Shown here piece after piece: positions 34,757-43,821 of a DNA stretch of 57,313 nucleotides. Position 1 is the stretch's first letter. Every line of letters starts with the position of its first letter. Source of the stretch: Bacillota bacterium (GTDB lineage Bacteria; Bacillota; Clostridia; Peptostreptococcales; Anaerovoracaceae). The stretch is from NCBI GenBank assembly GCA_017557505.1, contig JAFYYP010000002.1, forward strand, positions 1 through 57,313. The letters are read 5' to 3'. A model generated the notes under the pieces. That model had not been told where the DNA came from, did not search any database, and worked only from the letters and a program-made list of their open reading frames with translations. Both the position numbers and the translations under genes were made by a program.

Positions 34757-36187
34757 ATGAGTACTATAACCACATATGCTGCCGCCAGGAAGAATGTCTT
34801 CGTTTGGCTGGCCGCCCTGCTGAGCCTTGTGGCCGCAGTGGCAAGAATCGTCTTTGCCGCCCGCACCGGGGGCATGGACTTCACAGATGTGGTCGTCCGT
34901 ATCATACTTCCCGTCGCAGCTAATCTATTTATCGCATTCCGGCTGCCTTTACGAGGCGAGAAGCAGTTTTACGTGACTGTAGTGCCCGTCGTCATCCTTA
35001 CGCTGTACCTTTGCATCGCGGGTACGGGCGTGAGCGGACGCGTGGCAATGACCCTTCTGTGCATCATCGTGAGCGTGGTATTCGCCGTGCTCTACTGTTT
35101 AACGTTCATGGGCAAGCTGTCCTCTAAGATCATCGCGCTGGTCTACTTTATCGTTGTCTGCGCGCTGATGGCTTACGATCCGCAGCTGCGTGCCTTCCTG
35201 ACGCGTTACTGGCCCCTGAACAAACCTCTGTTCGTCTCCGACGCCGCCATCCTCGGCACCATTTTCTGCTGCCTGCTGGCAGCGAAGAAGCTGCCGCCGT
35301 GGAAGGAAGGAGACCCGTACCGCCTGCGTTTCGGCGACCGCCTCGACGGACGCCGCGTGCGCAGCATGCCCGTCATGTCGAAGGTGACTCCGTACTTCAT
35401 GGCGACCCGCCTCAACCGCAGCAACTACATCGCGGACACGGTGGAGATCTCCAATATGGAGAAGTACATCCGCCAGAAGAGGAAAGAGGGCTTAAAGCAC
35501 TTCGGCATCACCCACGTCATCGTGGCGTCCTACGTGCGCATGATCTCGGAGATGCCGGAACTCAACCGCTTTGTCGCGGGTCAGCGCATTTACCACCGCT
35601 TCGAACTGTCGCTGAACATGGTCGTGAAGAAGGAGATGAACAAGAATTCTCCCGATTCGTCCATCAAGGTGCTGTTCGACCCGGCCGATACCGCGGACGA
35701 CGTGTACAGCAAGTTCAACGCCGCTCTCGAGACCGCGAAGGAAGAAGGCGTTTCGAACGGCTTCGATTCCGTCACGTACGTGCTGGATTACCTGCCGAGC
35801 GTCGTCATGTCGTTCTTCGGCTTCCTCGTGCGCTTCCTGGACTACTTCGGCCTGCTGCCGAGCGTCCTGGAGAAGGTGAGTCCGTTCCACGGCTCGCTGT
35901 TCATCACGTCCATGGGTTCGCTGGGCATTCCGCCCATCTACCACCATCTGTACGATTTCGGCACCTGCCCCGTGTTCATCGCGTTTGGCCACAAGTACAC
36001 GAAGTACGAGCTGAACAAGGAAGGCGAGACGGTCGCGAAGAAATACATGGACTACAAGGCCGTGTGTGACGAAGGCATCTGCGACGGATTCTATTACGCC
36101 GCCGCTGTCAAGACGCTGCGTTCCTACATGACTCACCCGGAACGGCTGGATACGCCGCCAGAGAAAGTAGTGGAGGATATCGAGTAA
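34757..36187 (+). CDS. Membrane protein with 2-oxoacid dehydrogenase acyltransferase (E2)-like domain
   Basis: A 476-residue fusion. Residues about 13-175 form five or so transmembrane helices; residues about 200-470 resemble the catalytic domain of E2 acyltransferases (YIADTVEISNMEKYIRQKRKEG; GHKYTKYELNKEGE; SLFITSMGSLGIPPIYHHLYDFGTCPVFIAFG). Where E2 enzymes have the catalytic DHxxxDG this protein has DEGICDG (about 438-444), so the key His is replaced by Glu. There is no lipoyl domain and no E1/E3 gene nearby. The start is the ATG seven bases after the -10; no ribosome site exists and the frame-open region upstream runs through tRNA genes. Function unknown. Confidence 0.78.
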   Translation: MSTITTYAAARKNVFVWLAALLSLVAAVARIVFAARTGGMDFTDVVVRIILPVAANLFIAFRLPLRGEKQFYVTVVPVVILTLYLCIAGTGVSGRVAMTLLCIIVSVVFAVLYCLTFMGKLSSKIIALVYFIVVCALMAYDPQLRAFLTRYWPLNKPLFVSDAAILGTIFCCLLAAKKLPPWKEGDPYRLRFGDRLDGRRVRSMPVMSKVTPYFMATRLNRSNYIADTVEISNMEKYIRQKRKEGLKHFGITHVIVASYVRMISEMPELNRFVAGQRIYHRFELSLNMVVKKEMNKNSPDSSIKVLFDPADTADDVYSKFNAALETAKEEGVSNGFDSVTYVLDYLPSVVMSFFGFLVRFLDYFGLLPSVLEKVSPFHGSLFITSMGSLGIPPIYHHLYDFGTCPVFIAFGHKYTKYELNKEGETVAKKYMDYKAVCDEGICDGFYYAAAVKTLRSYMTHPERLDTPPEKVVEDIE

Positions 36188-36199
36188 AACATGCAAAAG

Positions 36200-36224
36200 A
36201 AAAACGCCCTCGCGGGCGTTTTTT
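36200..36224. terminator. Bidirectional terminator
   Basis: AAAACGCCC pairs with GGGCGTTTT around TCGC; A/T runs on both sides. It ends the E2-like gene and, on the other strand, the helix-turn-helix gene whose stop codon begins at its foot. Confidence 0.88.
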
Positions 36225-37345
36225 CATATATTCTGCAGATATTGTTCCAAAGCCGCCAGCATGCGGGGTTCCTTGATGATGAACGCCGCGTACGGCGGTT
36301 CTTCCTTTACGACGAGCGATGCGATGCCTTTCTTCAGCAGGATCTTCATGCCGCTGCTTTCAGCCGTCAGCAGTTCGCCCGGCGTGTTCAGCAGGGCATT
36401 CTGCAACTCCTCTAATTCTTCCGCCTTGTCGGGTCGGACGATATCCATCAGCGGCTTGCATAGCTTCAGAAACGCTTCGTATTCCCGCTGCATCGCTTCG
36501 GCGGTATCTCTGTCGCGGATCAGCATGTTGAGCGGCTCATCGGTCTGGCCCGGCACAGAACTGCCGAACACCGCCGAATGACCCTGTGCGATAAACTCCG
36601 TCCGTTTGAAGATGCCGTCCCGCAGGCGGGGGCAGAACCAGGGCTCTACGGCGCCGGTGGCATAGAGAGGCATCCAGCTGCGGACCGCTTCCCACATATC
36701 GCCCGCGCTGCGGCCCAGGGAGTGAATGATGCGGATGCGGCTTCCCTGTTCGATCAGCTGACGCATCAGAAGCATCCAGGTACGGACGAACGTCTTGTCT
36801 TCGTACAGCCAGAACATATCTTCATCGGAGAACAGCAACAGGGTATGGGCTCTGCCGGTCTGCACCAGTTCTTCCAGAAACGTGATCACAGCGTCGCGCT
36901 TGCCTGCGTTGCCGAAGAATATCTGTGCGGAAACAGCGCTTCCTTTTTCCGGGGTATAGCGTGCTTCCGGGGCGTTTGTCTCTGCAAACGGCAGCTTTAA
37001 CGCCGCAAGCACGTCTTCCATGCTCAATTCTTCCTGCGGCGTCTGGAATCTTCCGGATAACCAGGTCAGAATGAGCTGCGCTGCGTCTTTTTCTTCCGGC
37101 GGCCATGACGTTGCCAGATGCAGCTCCTTCGCGGCTGCATCTTTCTGGTAGTCCTCGCGGATGGCATGGGAAAAGTAGATGCTGGCAGGTTCCAGGAAGG
37201 GCTGACCCTTCGGCAGTCCGCGCTTGCCGCTGCGGATGCGGCTGATATAGGAAGAATCGAAGTTGAGCGCGCGGCCGAGGGCCGAGTTCTTCGTCTGCGT
37301 CAGATCCATCAGAAAGTCGAGCTTTTGTGCCAGTGTGCGTGCCAT
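36224..37345 (-). CDS. Helix-turn-helix (XRE-like) regulator candidate of the SLH cluster
   Basis: A 373-residue protein I cannot place in a named family. The N-terminus (residues about 5-50) looks like an XRE-type helix-turn-helix: LAQKLDFLMDLTQTKNSALGRAL then FDSSYISRIRSGKRGLP, where SSYISRIRSGKR matches the recognition helix and following turn. The remaining 320 residues are mixed alpha/beta with no membrane segments or enzyme motif I recognise; they include TFVRTWMLLMRQLIEQGSRIRIIHSLGRS. Ribosome site AAAGGAGG. It is divergent from the four SLH genes, and the first large palindrome lies 63 bases ahead of its start codon. It is the obvious candidate to bind the palindromes, but this is inference. 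Confidence 0.7.
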   Translation of the reverse strand: MARTLAQKLDFLMDLTQTKNSALGRALNFDSSYISRIRSGKRGLPKGQPFLEPASIYFSHAIREDYQKDAAAKELHLATSWPPEEKDAAQLILTWLSGRFQTPQEELSMEDVLAALKLPFAETNAPEARYTPEKGSAVSAQIFFGNAGKRDAVITFLEELVQTGRAHTLLLFSDEDMFWLYEDKTFVRTWMLLMRQLIEQGSRIRIIHSLGRSAGDMWEAVRSWMPLYATGAVEPWFCPRLRDGIFKRTEFIAQGHSAVFGSSVPGQTDEPLNMLIRDRDTAEAMQREYEAFLKLCKPLMDIVRPDKAEELEELQNALLNTPGELLTAESSGMKILLKKGIASLVVKEEPPYAAFIIKEPRMLAALEQYLQNI

Positions 37346-37374
37346 AGGGGCCTCCTTTGCGATCGTTCTAACAG

Positions 37375-37404
37375 CATTATACTTGTGGAATGGTCCGTTG
37401 TACA
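37375..37404 (-). promoter_or_regulatory. Promoter of the helix-turn-helix gene
   Basis: Minus strand TGTACA, 17-base spacer, perfect TATAAT (complement of 37376-37381). The upstream edge touches the first palindrome, so a factor bound there could affect both directions. Confidence 0.55.
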
Positions 37405-37407
37405 GGT

Positions 37408-37487
37408 TTCTGGCACGATTCGTGCCAGAAAATTGTCATTGACAAATGCCTGCAAAGAAACACAGGTTCATGGCCTCTTGCTAAAAT
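37408..37487 (+). promoter_or_regulatory. Dual-palindrome promoter, copy 1
   Basis: Palindrome A: TTCTGGCACGA, central T, and its complement (37408-37430), perfect 11-base arms. Palindrome B: TTGTCA-T-TGACAA (37433-37445). Centres are 20 bases apart. Extended -10 TGC-TAAAAT has its hexamer at 37482-37487, 43 bases from B's centre and 63 from A's centre. No good -35, suggesting activator dependence. A hairpin AGGAG/CTCCT plus TTTT follows in the leader (37507-37525), and GCTGCT/AGCAGC precedes the AAGGAGG ribosome site. Confidence 0.7.
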
Positions 37488-37561
37488 ATATAAGTGGTTA
37501 AAGTGGAGGAGTTTCTGCTCCTTTTCTATAAAAGCTGCTTCAGCAGCAAGGAGGACCCTAT

Positions 37562-39823
37562 ATGAAACGAAAAGTGCTTAATTTATTGTTGACTCTGGCC
37601 TTGTGCCTGAGTTTGGTGCCGTTGACGGCAGTTCCGGTGTTTGCGACAAAGGCTTCGCCTGCAACATCACTGATCGTTGGCGGCGTTACGCTGGATTCAT
37701 CTAATCCATATGCTAAGACCGACGGTGCAGGCGTTGTTTCACTTGGAGGAAGTGAAAGTGACTATAATATAAAATTTGACGCATCTACATCGACGCTGAC
37801 GCTCAATAATGCCAATATTTACGGGTATTATTATGACAGAAGTTACGAATATGCATATGGAATCTGGACAAAAGGCGATTTCACGCTGCTGGTAAACGGA
37901 GACAATACTGTTACTCCGTCCGGAGCCTGGGCAGCACATCCCAATGCAGATGTCTTAGGTATAGCGAGTGGAGCAAACGAGCAAGGTGTCTGCATTACAA
38001 TAGGCGGAAACGGTACATTACAAGTGGGGTGCAATGACGAGAATGATGGCCGATATTTTGATGGCATTTCCTTAAGTTCATATAACGGCGACCGCAATGG
38101 CTTGACCCTGAAGGATAGTGTTTCCGTATCTGTCAGGGGAGCAAAATGCTACAGTAATACCGGGGTTGATGTTACAGGCGATATTATCATACGTGATGAT
38201 GCAAACCTGACCGTTTTCTGTAATCAGGCGTGCGGATCCAGCATTGGTGTCGATTGCAGCTTCTCATTAACGGTTCAGGATAATGCCGTTCTGATTGCTG
38301 CCGGTGCAGACAGTTATACCTATTCTATTGAGGATTCCGGGACAACATATACTAGAGAATTAAGTAGCAGCATCGGAATCAAAAGCTCTGATATGACTGT
38401 GAACGGAAATGCAACTGTCGCTTCGACCGGGGGCAAAGTGGTTGAAGGCAGTGGCTCCGAGGACGGCAGTTATGGAATCGTTGTGAACGCAAATGCGTTT
38501 AACATAAATGGCGGAACTGTAGTAGCAAACAGTAAATCTACAGAGGGAGTTTCTGCGGCGTTAAAGCGTGTGCCTGTATTAGGTTCCGGCGTTATCGCCG
38601 GCGGCAGTGTTAATGCGGACGGCAGCGGCGCAGTTCCATATGTGGCTGCGGATAACGACACATATAAGTGGTTCAGAACACCGTTTACAGCATACACTGT
38701 ATCGATCGCCGCCGGCACGGGTATGAGCAAAACGGATGCTTCCGGCGCATTGGAACAGACTGTTGGCGATGGGAGCGCTATTCAGGACATCGTCTTCACT
38801 GCAGACGATGGTTACTGTTTCCCTGACAGCTATTCTGTATCTACAGCAGACGGCATCTCTGTGACGCGGAACAGTGATACCCAGATCACGGTTTCCGGTA
38901 CACCGACCACAGATGTGACGATTAAACTTGCAGATGCTGTAGAGGTTCCTGTTGTACCTAAGGCTCCCACGCCGGTCTTCACACCTGGCGCACAATCCTT
39001 CACCGAATCGATTGATGTTACAATTACGTGTACGCTTTTCGGTGCGACAGTTTACTACACAGACGATGGCAGCGCTCCGAGTGCGACGAACGGCACTGTG
39101 ACTACAGGTGCAGCCATCACGTTGACCGATACGGCAACCTTGAAGGCGATCGCGATTATGGCCGGTTATGATGACAGCGAGGTTGCGACAGCAACATACA
39201 CCAAGACCACCCCGTCTTCCGGTGGTGGTGGCGGCAATGCGACGCCGGAAGAACCTGAAGAGCCTGAAGAATCGGTAGAACCTGCTCCGTCAGATGATTT
39301 CCCGTTCGTGGATGTTCCGGAAGATGCCTATTATCGCGAGCCTGTGGAATGGGCAGTCGAGAAGGGTGTCACGAATGGCGTCAGCGAAGACGAGTATGGC
39401 CCCGAATTGTCCTGCACCAGAGCCCAGGTGGTCACGTTCCTGTGGATCACCTGCGGCAGCGAAGATGCCGGCTCGGAGACCGGATTTGATGATGTGGACG
39501 TGGATGCGTACTACGACAAGGCGGTCGCCTGGGCCGTAGAGCAGGGCATTACGGCTGGTACTTCCGAAAACGAGTTCAGTCCGGAAATGACCATCACCAG
39601 AGCTCAGTTCGTCACGATGCTTTGGGCGGCCAAGGGCAAGCCTGAACCGGATGGCGAAATGCCGTTCAAGGATGTCCCTGAGGACGCGTATTATGCAAAG
39701 GCTGTTGCCTGGGCGTACGCGAACGACATCACGGCAGGCAAGTCCGCCGACAGCTTCGCGCCGGACGATCCCTGCACGAGAGGCCAGATCATGACCTTCC
39801 TGTACAACGCGTATGCGGAATAG
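37562..39823 (+). CDS. Secreted SLH-domain surface protein, 753 residues
   Basis: First of four tandem paralogues. Signal peptide MKRKVLNLLLTLALCLSLVP...VFA (cut near residue 28). A Thr/Asn/Gly-rich region to about 370 starts with a divergent form of the cluster's lead motif (IVGGVTLDSSN ... TSTLTLNNANIYG) and has the short-strand rhythm of a beta-solenoid. Residues about 377-460 carry a shared domain (YTVSIAAGTGM ... DDGYCFPDSY ... ITVSGTPTTDVTIKLADA). A chitobiase-C-like domain follows (about 468-550: ATVYYTDDGSAPSATNGTV). After a GGGGG and Pro/Glu linker, three SLH domains (578-753) should bind the secondary cell-wall polymer. It lacks the InlB-type repeat of its paralogues. Base composition is richer in A+T than housekeeping neighbours. 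Confidence 0.9.
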   Translation: MKRKVLNLLLTLALCLSLVPLTAVPVFATKASPATSLIVGGVTLDSSNPYAKTDGAGVVSLGGSESDYNIKFDASTSTLTLNNANIYGYYYDRSYEYAYGIWTKGDFTLLVNGDNTVTPSGAWAAHPNADVLGIASGANEQGVCITIGGNGTLQVGCNDENDGRYFDGISLSSYNGDRNGLTLKDSVSVSVRGAKCYSNTGVDVTGDIIIRDDANLTVFCNQACGSSIGVDCSFSLTVQDNAVLIAAGADSYTYSIEDSGTTYTRELSSSIGIKSSDMTVNGNATVASTGGKVVEGSGSEDGSYGIVVNANAFNINGGTVVANSKSTEGVSAALKRVPVLGSGVIAGGSVNADGSGAVPYVAADNDTYKWFRTPFTAYTVSIAAGTGMSKTDASGALEQTVGDGSAIQDIVFTADDGYCFPDSYSVSTADGISVTRNSDTQITVSGTPTTDVTIKLADAVEVPVVPKAPTPVFTPGAQSFTESIDVTITCTLFGATVYYTDDGSAPSATNGTVTTGAAITLTDTATLKAIAIMAGYDDSEVATATYTKTTPSSGGGGGNATPEEPEEPEESVEPAPSDDFPFVDVPEDAYYREPVEWAVEKGVTNGVSEDEYGPELSCTRAQVVTFLWITCGSEDAGSETGFDDVDVDAYYDKAVAWAVEQGITAGTSENEFSPEMTITRAQFVTMLWAAKGKPEPDGEMPFKDVPEDAYYAKAVAWAYANDITAGKSADSFAPDDPCTRGQIMTFLYNAYAE

Positions 39824-39858
39824 ACGGTAACAGTTAGAACTGAATGAAATACTGAAGA

Positions 39859-39889
39859 ACAGGCGGCTTGTAAATAGCCGCCTGTTTTA
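39859..39889 (+). terminator. Terminator after the first SLH gene
   Basis: AGGCGGC (39861-39867) pairs with GCCGCCT (39877-39883) around TTGTAAATA, followed by GTTTTATT. It ends four bases before the next palindrome. Confidence 0.8.
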
Positions 39890-39892
39890 TTG

Positions 39893-39969
39893 TGGCACGA
39901 TTCGTGCCAGAAAATTGGCAATGACAAATGCCTGCAGAAAAACACAGGCGCGGGGCCGCTTGTTAAAAT
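39893..39969 (+). promoter_or_regulatory. Dual-palindrome promoter, copy 2
   Basis: Palindrome A: TGGCACGA-T-TCGTGCCA (39893-39909), perfect. Palindrome B: TTGGCA-A-TGACAA (39915-39927). Centres 20 apart; TGT-TAAAAT with hexamer 39964-39969, again 43 and 63 bases from the two centres. Leader hairpin GGAGGCA/TGCTCC (one bulge) at 39985-40000 with T6 directly after, shaped like an attenuator. Confidence 0.7.
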
Positions 39970-40041
39970 GTAAGTGGTTAAAGTGGAGGCATTTTGCTCC
40001 TTTTTTATAGAAAATACTTTGTACAACAAGGAGGACCCTGT

Positions 40042-43000
40042 ATGAAACGAAAAGTACTTAGTTTATTGTTGACCCTGGCGTTATGCCTGAGTCTGGTGCC
40101 GCTGACAGCAGTACCGGTGAGTGCGGCAACCGTTTCAAATGTTATAAAAAGTTTCGACTTTGAAACAGACCCGACGGTAGAGGGCTGGACCTTCGTGGAT
40201 GCTGACGGAGATGCGAGGAGCTGGGTATGGTCAGAAAACAACTCGCAATATAGTGGTAATGGATATGATGGAAGCGAATGCATCGTATCCCGTTATAATC
40301 CATCTGGGGATGTTGACAACTGGGCCATCTCTCCGGCGGTGGATCTCTCCATGTATACTGCGGGTGATCAGCTGGAACTGTCATTGTATGCCAAAAAAAA
40401 CAGCGATACTTACGTGGAACATTTTCAGATATGGGCAGGGACAAGTGCTGATAAAGATCAGATGACATGCATCTCTGGCAACGAGGACATTGTTCCTACG
40501 AGTTCTTATGCACGCTATAAGGCAGATCTCAGCGCTTTTACCGGTAAAGAGATGGTCTATGTTGCGATCCGTCACTGTAACTCGTTTGACCAGTTTAATC
40601 TACTTGTTGATCGGGTTGAGATATGCAAACTGGAGGAGGTTGTTTCCGTCACTGAATACGACCTGTGGGTCGGCAGCGAGCGGGTGACCAGTTCCAATGC
40701 CTCTGACGTCTTCAGCGATGGCAAAGTCAGCTATGACGCAAACAGTAAAACGCTGACCTTGAACGGTTATTCATTCTCTGGTACTGGTTATTATGAGAAT
40801 ACAGGCACTTACGGATCCAGCGATGAGTATTCCGCAATCTTCTCAAAAATCGACGGTTTAACGATCAATTTGGAGGGAACGAACTCTCTGACAGAAGTCG
40901 GAGGTCATCAGAGCAGCAACGGTATCTATTCATTGTATGATCTTACTTTCACCGGCAGCGGTTCGTTGAACGTGACATCTGGCACCCACGACTATAGCTT
41001 TGCCGGACACAGCTGTGGGATCAACGGTCAGACAACTCTGACACTTGACAGCAGTTTTACAGGTTCTATTACGGCCGTTGCAGGCAACAGCAATAACGAT
41101 AACGGGTTTTTGGCCACTATGGGTTGCATTGCGCCAACGATTACGATAGAAGGCGGTACGCTTAACGCAACAGGAGGCAACGTGACTGTCTCCGGTTTTG
41201 GCAGGTCCTATGGCGTCTATGCAAATAACTATTCACAGAGTGGCGGCACCGTTATTGGTACCGGTAACACTGGCGGTGATACTGATGATTCCAGTTTTGG
41301 TCTCTACAATGCTTATGGCGCGTCGATCACAGGCGGTTTCTTCGCTTTTGCAGGAGATAATTACGCTGCCCAAGAGCATCTTTCTTTAGGAACCGGTATC
41401 GATGCCGTCGCTTCTGCAAATAAGAACGGTGATGGTTCGACAGCATATGACCAGAATAATCTGGATAGTTATAAATACATCTCAAATTGCGCGGTTATTC
41501 CCGTCACGACCTATCCTGTTTACGTCGGCAGCGTGCAGGTCGATGAAACCAACACATCAGATGTGCTGGGGGATGGGAAGGTGAGCTATGACCCGGACAG
41601 CAACACGCTTACGCTGAATAATGCAATCATCACTGGCGGAAGTGAAAATACAAGCTACTATGGATGGGGTATCTGTTATCGTGGCAGTGATGACTTCCAG
41701 ATCGTTGCGAACGGAAGTAATATTGTTCAGGATGCCAACTCGAGAACGTTCGCCTCTTATGGCATCATAATTGGCGAGCCCAGCCCGGTTACGTACAGCA
41801 CGGACGCTGTAAACGTCACCATCACAGTCTCCGACGGAGCGAGTCTGGTCGCTGCAGGGGGGAAAGTCAATTCCCATGCTGAAGACTACGAAGGCATTTG
41901 GGGCATCTACAACAAGGGTTCCGGTTCTTTGACTGTAAATGGTGGAGGGACGTTAATAGCGAATGCGAGCACTGACGACAGTAACAGTGATATTAGAAAA
42001 ACGATAGGTCTCGTGGCACAGGATATCACGATCGATGGAAGTTGTACGGTCAACGCCGTTGCAAGTAATTCTAATATGAGCGTTGGTATACTATGTGGTA
42101 ATCTCACTCTGCCTGATAGCTTTACGGGCACTGTTAATGCCGCTTCCGGCAAAGCACCCGGAACAGGTTATAACTATGGAACTTATGGCATCCGGGCTAC
42201 AGGAGATGTTTCCATCGGCGGCGGTACTGTGACAGCTTCGACAGGTGCCAGAACCGGGAATAATACTGCAGGCGACTATGCAGTGGGCATTTTTGGTGAG
42301 AACAGTCTTTCCATCACCGGCAGTACAGTGATGGCTTCCGGCGACGGAGTTGGATTGTGGTGCTACCAGGATACAACATCCATCAATAAATCTGATGTTA
42401 CTGCAATAGGCAACAATATGGCCACTAATGGTTTGAATCTGACAAGCGTAACTGCAGAAGCATCAACAGAAACCGGAGGGACTAATCTTGTCGAATACGA
42501 TGATAGTGCATATTCGACATATAAGTATGTCCATACAACGCCTGTTACGAGCAATAAAGTCGCAGAGCCTGTATTACCTAAAGCCACGACCTTTACAGAC
42601 AGCATGACGATCGAGATCACGTGCGAGACAGAAAACGCTGAAATCTATTACACTACCGGCAGTGCGATCACCCTGTATACAGCGCCGTTCGTCATTACGG
42701 AAACGACAACTGTCGAGGCGCATGCCACCAAGGCTGGTTTTGAAGACAGTGACGTCGTTACTGCGACCTACACCAAGACGACGCCGTCTTCCGGCGGTGG
42801 CGGCGGTGGCGCAACCACTTATCCGGTCACCCCGGCGGAAGCCGAAAACGGCAAGATCACGGTCAGCCCGAAGAACGCGGCGGAAGGGGACAAGGTGACG
42901 ATCACCGTAACTCCGGACGAAGGCTACGAGCTCGATAAGCTGACGGTGAAAGACAAAGACGGCAACGAGATCAAGGCCAAGGATAACGGTGACGGTACCT

Positions 43001-43608
43001 TTACCATCGAGATGCCGGCATCCGAGATCGAGGTCGAAGCGACGTTCAAGGAGGCGGAAGAGACTCCGGGCGAGGACGGCTTCCCGTTCGTAGACGTACC
43101 CGAAGAGGCATACTATCGTGAAGCGGTCGAATGGGCGCTGGAAGCTGATGTTACTGCGGGCACTTCCCCGACCACGTTCAGCCCGAAGGCGAACTGCACG
43201 AGAGCGCAGACCGTCACGTTCCTGTGGAACGCGAGCGGCAAACCCGAACCCACCATCACGAAGTGCCCGTTCAAGGATATCACCGAGAGCGATTACTTCT
43301 ACAAAGCAGTACTTTGGGCATACGAGAACAACATCACGGCAGGCGTAAGCGCGGACAAGTTCGGTCCTGAACAGACGGTCACGCGCGGCCAGGTCGCAAC
43401 GTTCCTGTACGGCATCGCAGGCAAACCTGCTGCCGGAGACGAGCCGTTCGAAGACGTCAACGAAGGCGATTATTTCGAAGGCCCGGTCGCATGGGCGTAC
43501 GAAGAAGGCATCACGGCAGGTACAGGCGCTACGACGTTCAGTCCGATGGCAGACTGCCTGCGTGAGCAGATCGTGACGTTCCTGTACAAGTACTTTGGTG
43601 CAGAATAA
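40042..43608 (+). CDS. Secreted SLH-domain surface protein, 1188 residues, with adhesin-type N-terminal domain
   Basis: Signal peptide nearly identical to its neighbours (cut near residue 29). Residues about 32-195 form a jelly-roll domain of the cleaved-adhesin / choice-of-anchor type (FDFETDPTVEGWTFVDADGD, then WAISPAVDLS and VYVAIRHCNSFDQFNLLVDRVEI). Two solenoid modules follow, each opened by the lead motif: YDLWVGSERVTSSNASDVF near 205 and YPVYVGSVQVDETNTSDVL near 491. Then a chitobiase-C-like domain (about 840-910), an InlB-B-like repeat (TTYPVTPAEAENGKITVSPK, about 920-1005) and three SLH domains (about 1012-1188). ATG follows AAGGAGG; the open frame 16 codons upstream is leader. Likely adhesin or glycan-binding; ligand unknown. 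Confidence 0.9.
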   Translation: MKRKVLSLLLTLALCLSLVPLTAVPVSAATVSNVIKSFDFETDPTVEGWTFVDADGDARSWVWSENNSQYSGNGYDGSECIVSRYNPSGDVDNWAISPAVDLSMYTAGDQLELSLYAKKNSDTYVEHFQIWAGTSADKDQMTCISGNEDIVPTSSYARYKADLSAFTGKEMVYVAIRHCNSFDQFNLLVDRVEICKLEEVVSVTEYDLWVGSERVTSSNASDVFSDGKVSYDANSKTLTLNGYSFSGTGYYENTGTYGSSDEYSAIFSKIDGLTINLEGTNSLTEVGGHQSSNGIYSLYDLTFTGSGSLNVTSGTHDYSFAGHSCGINGQTTLTLDSSFTGSITAVAGNSNNDNGFLATMGCIAPTITIEGGTLNATGGNVTVSGFGRSYGVYANNYSQSGGTVIGTGNTGGDTDDSSFGLYNAYGASITGGFFAFAGDNYAAQEHLSLGTGIDAVASANKNGDGSTAYDQNNLDSYKYISNCAVIPVTTYPVYVGSVQVDETNTSDVLGDGKVSYDPDSNTLTLNNAIITGGSENTSYYGWGICYRGSDDFQIVANGSNIVQDANSRTFASYGIIIGEPSPVTYSTDAVNVTITVSDGASLVAAGGKVNSHAEDYEGIWGIYNKGSGSLTVNGGGTLIANASTDDSNSDIRKTIGLVAQDITIDGSCTVNAVASNSNMSVGILCGNLTLPDSFTGTVNAASGKAPGTGYNYGTYGIRATGDVSIGGGTVTASTGARTGNNTAGDYAVGIFGENSLSITGSTVMASGDGVGLWCYQDTTSINKSDVTAIGNNMATNGLNLTSVTAEASTETGGTNLVEYDDSAYSTYKYVHTTPVTSNKVAEPVLPKATTFTDSMTIEITCETENAEIYYTTGSAITLYTAPFVITETTTVEAHATKAGFEDSDVVTATYTKTTPSSGGGGGGATTYPVTPAEAENGKITVSPKNAAEGDKVTITVTPDEGYELDKLTVKDKDGNEIKAKDNGDGTFTIEMPASEIEVEATFKEAEETPGEDGFPFVDVPEEAYYREAVEWALEADVTAGTSPTTFSPKANCTRAQTVTFLWNASGKPEPTITKCPFKDITESDYFYKAVLWAYENNITAGVSADKFGPEQTVTRGQVATFLYGIAGKPAAGDEPFEDVNEGDYFEGPVAWAYEEGITAGTGATTFSPMADCLREQIVTFLYKYFGAE
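42760..42878 (+). repeat. Identical 119-base tract shared with the next SLH gene (copy 1)
   Basis: By eye identical to 46738-46856, covering the end of the chitobiase-C-like domain, the Gly-rich linker and the start of the InlB-type repeat, while the flanks differ. This suggests recombination between paralogues. Confidence 0.75.
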
Positions 43609-43638
43609 AGACTGAAAAGCGCTAAACAAAACAATCAA

Positions 43639-43668
43639 AACGGACGGTCCTTCGGGACCGTCCGTTTA
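43639..43668 (+). terminator. Terminator after the second SLH gene
   Basis: CGGACGGTCC pairs perfectly with GGACCGTCCG around TTCG, followed by TTTAT. It ends just before the third palindrome. Confidence 0.85.
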
Positions 43669-43673
43669 TGTTA

Positions 43674-43748
43674 GCACGATTCGTGCCAGAAAATTGTCAT
43701 TGCCAAATGTCTGTAGAAAAACACACGCATAGGGCCTCTTGCTAAAAT
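43674..43748 (+). promoter_or_regulatory. Dual-palindrome promoter, copy 3
   Basis: Palindrome A: GCACGA-T-TCGTGC (43674-43686), arms shortened by an A for G change at the 5' side. Palindrome B: TTGTCA-T-TGCCAA (43694-43706). Centres 20 apart; TGC-TAAAAT hexamer 43743-43748, 43 and 63 bases from the centres. Leader hairpin AAGGAGC/GCTCCTT with TTAT loop at 43765-43782 and following T's. Confidence 0.7.
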
Positions 43749-43821
43749 GTAAGTGGTTAAAGTGAAGGAGCTTATGCTCCTTTTCTATAGAAACTGCTTT
43801 ATACAGCAAGGAGGACTCTGT

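Noticed and set aside
37411-37426. Palindrome A also fits a sigma-54 promoter (TGGCACG, GG-N10-GC spacing).
   Set aside because: It is a near-perfect palindrome in all copies, the third copy loses the GG of the -24 element, the -12 element reads GTGC, no sigma-54 activator gene is present, and a well-spaced extended -10 lies downstream. Operator is the better reading.
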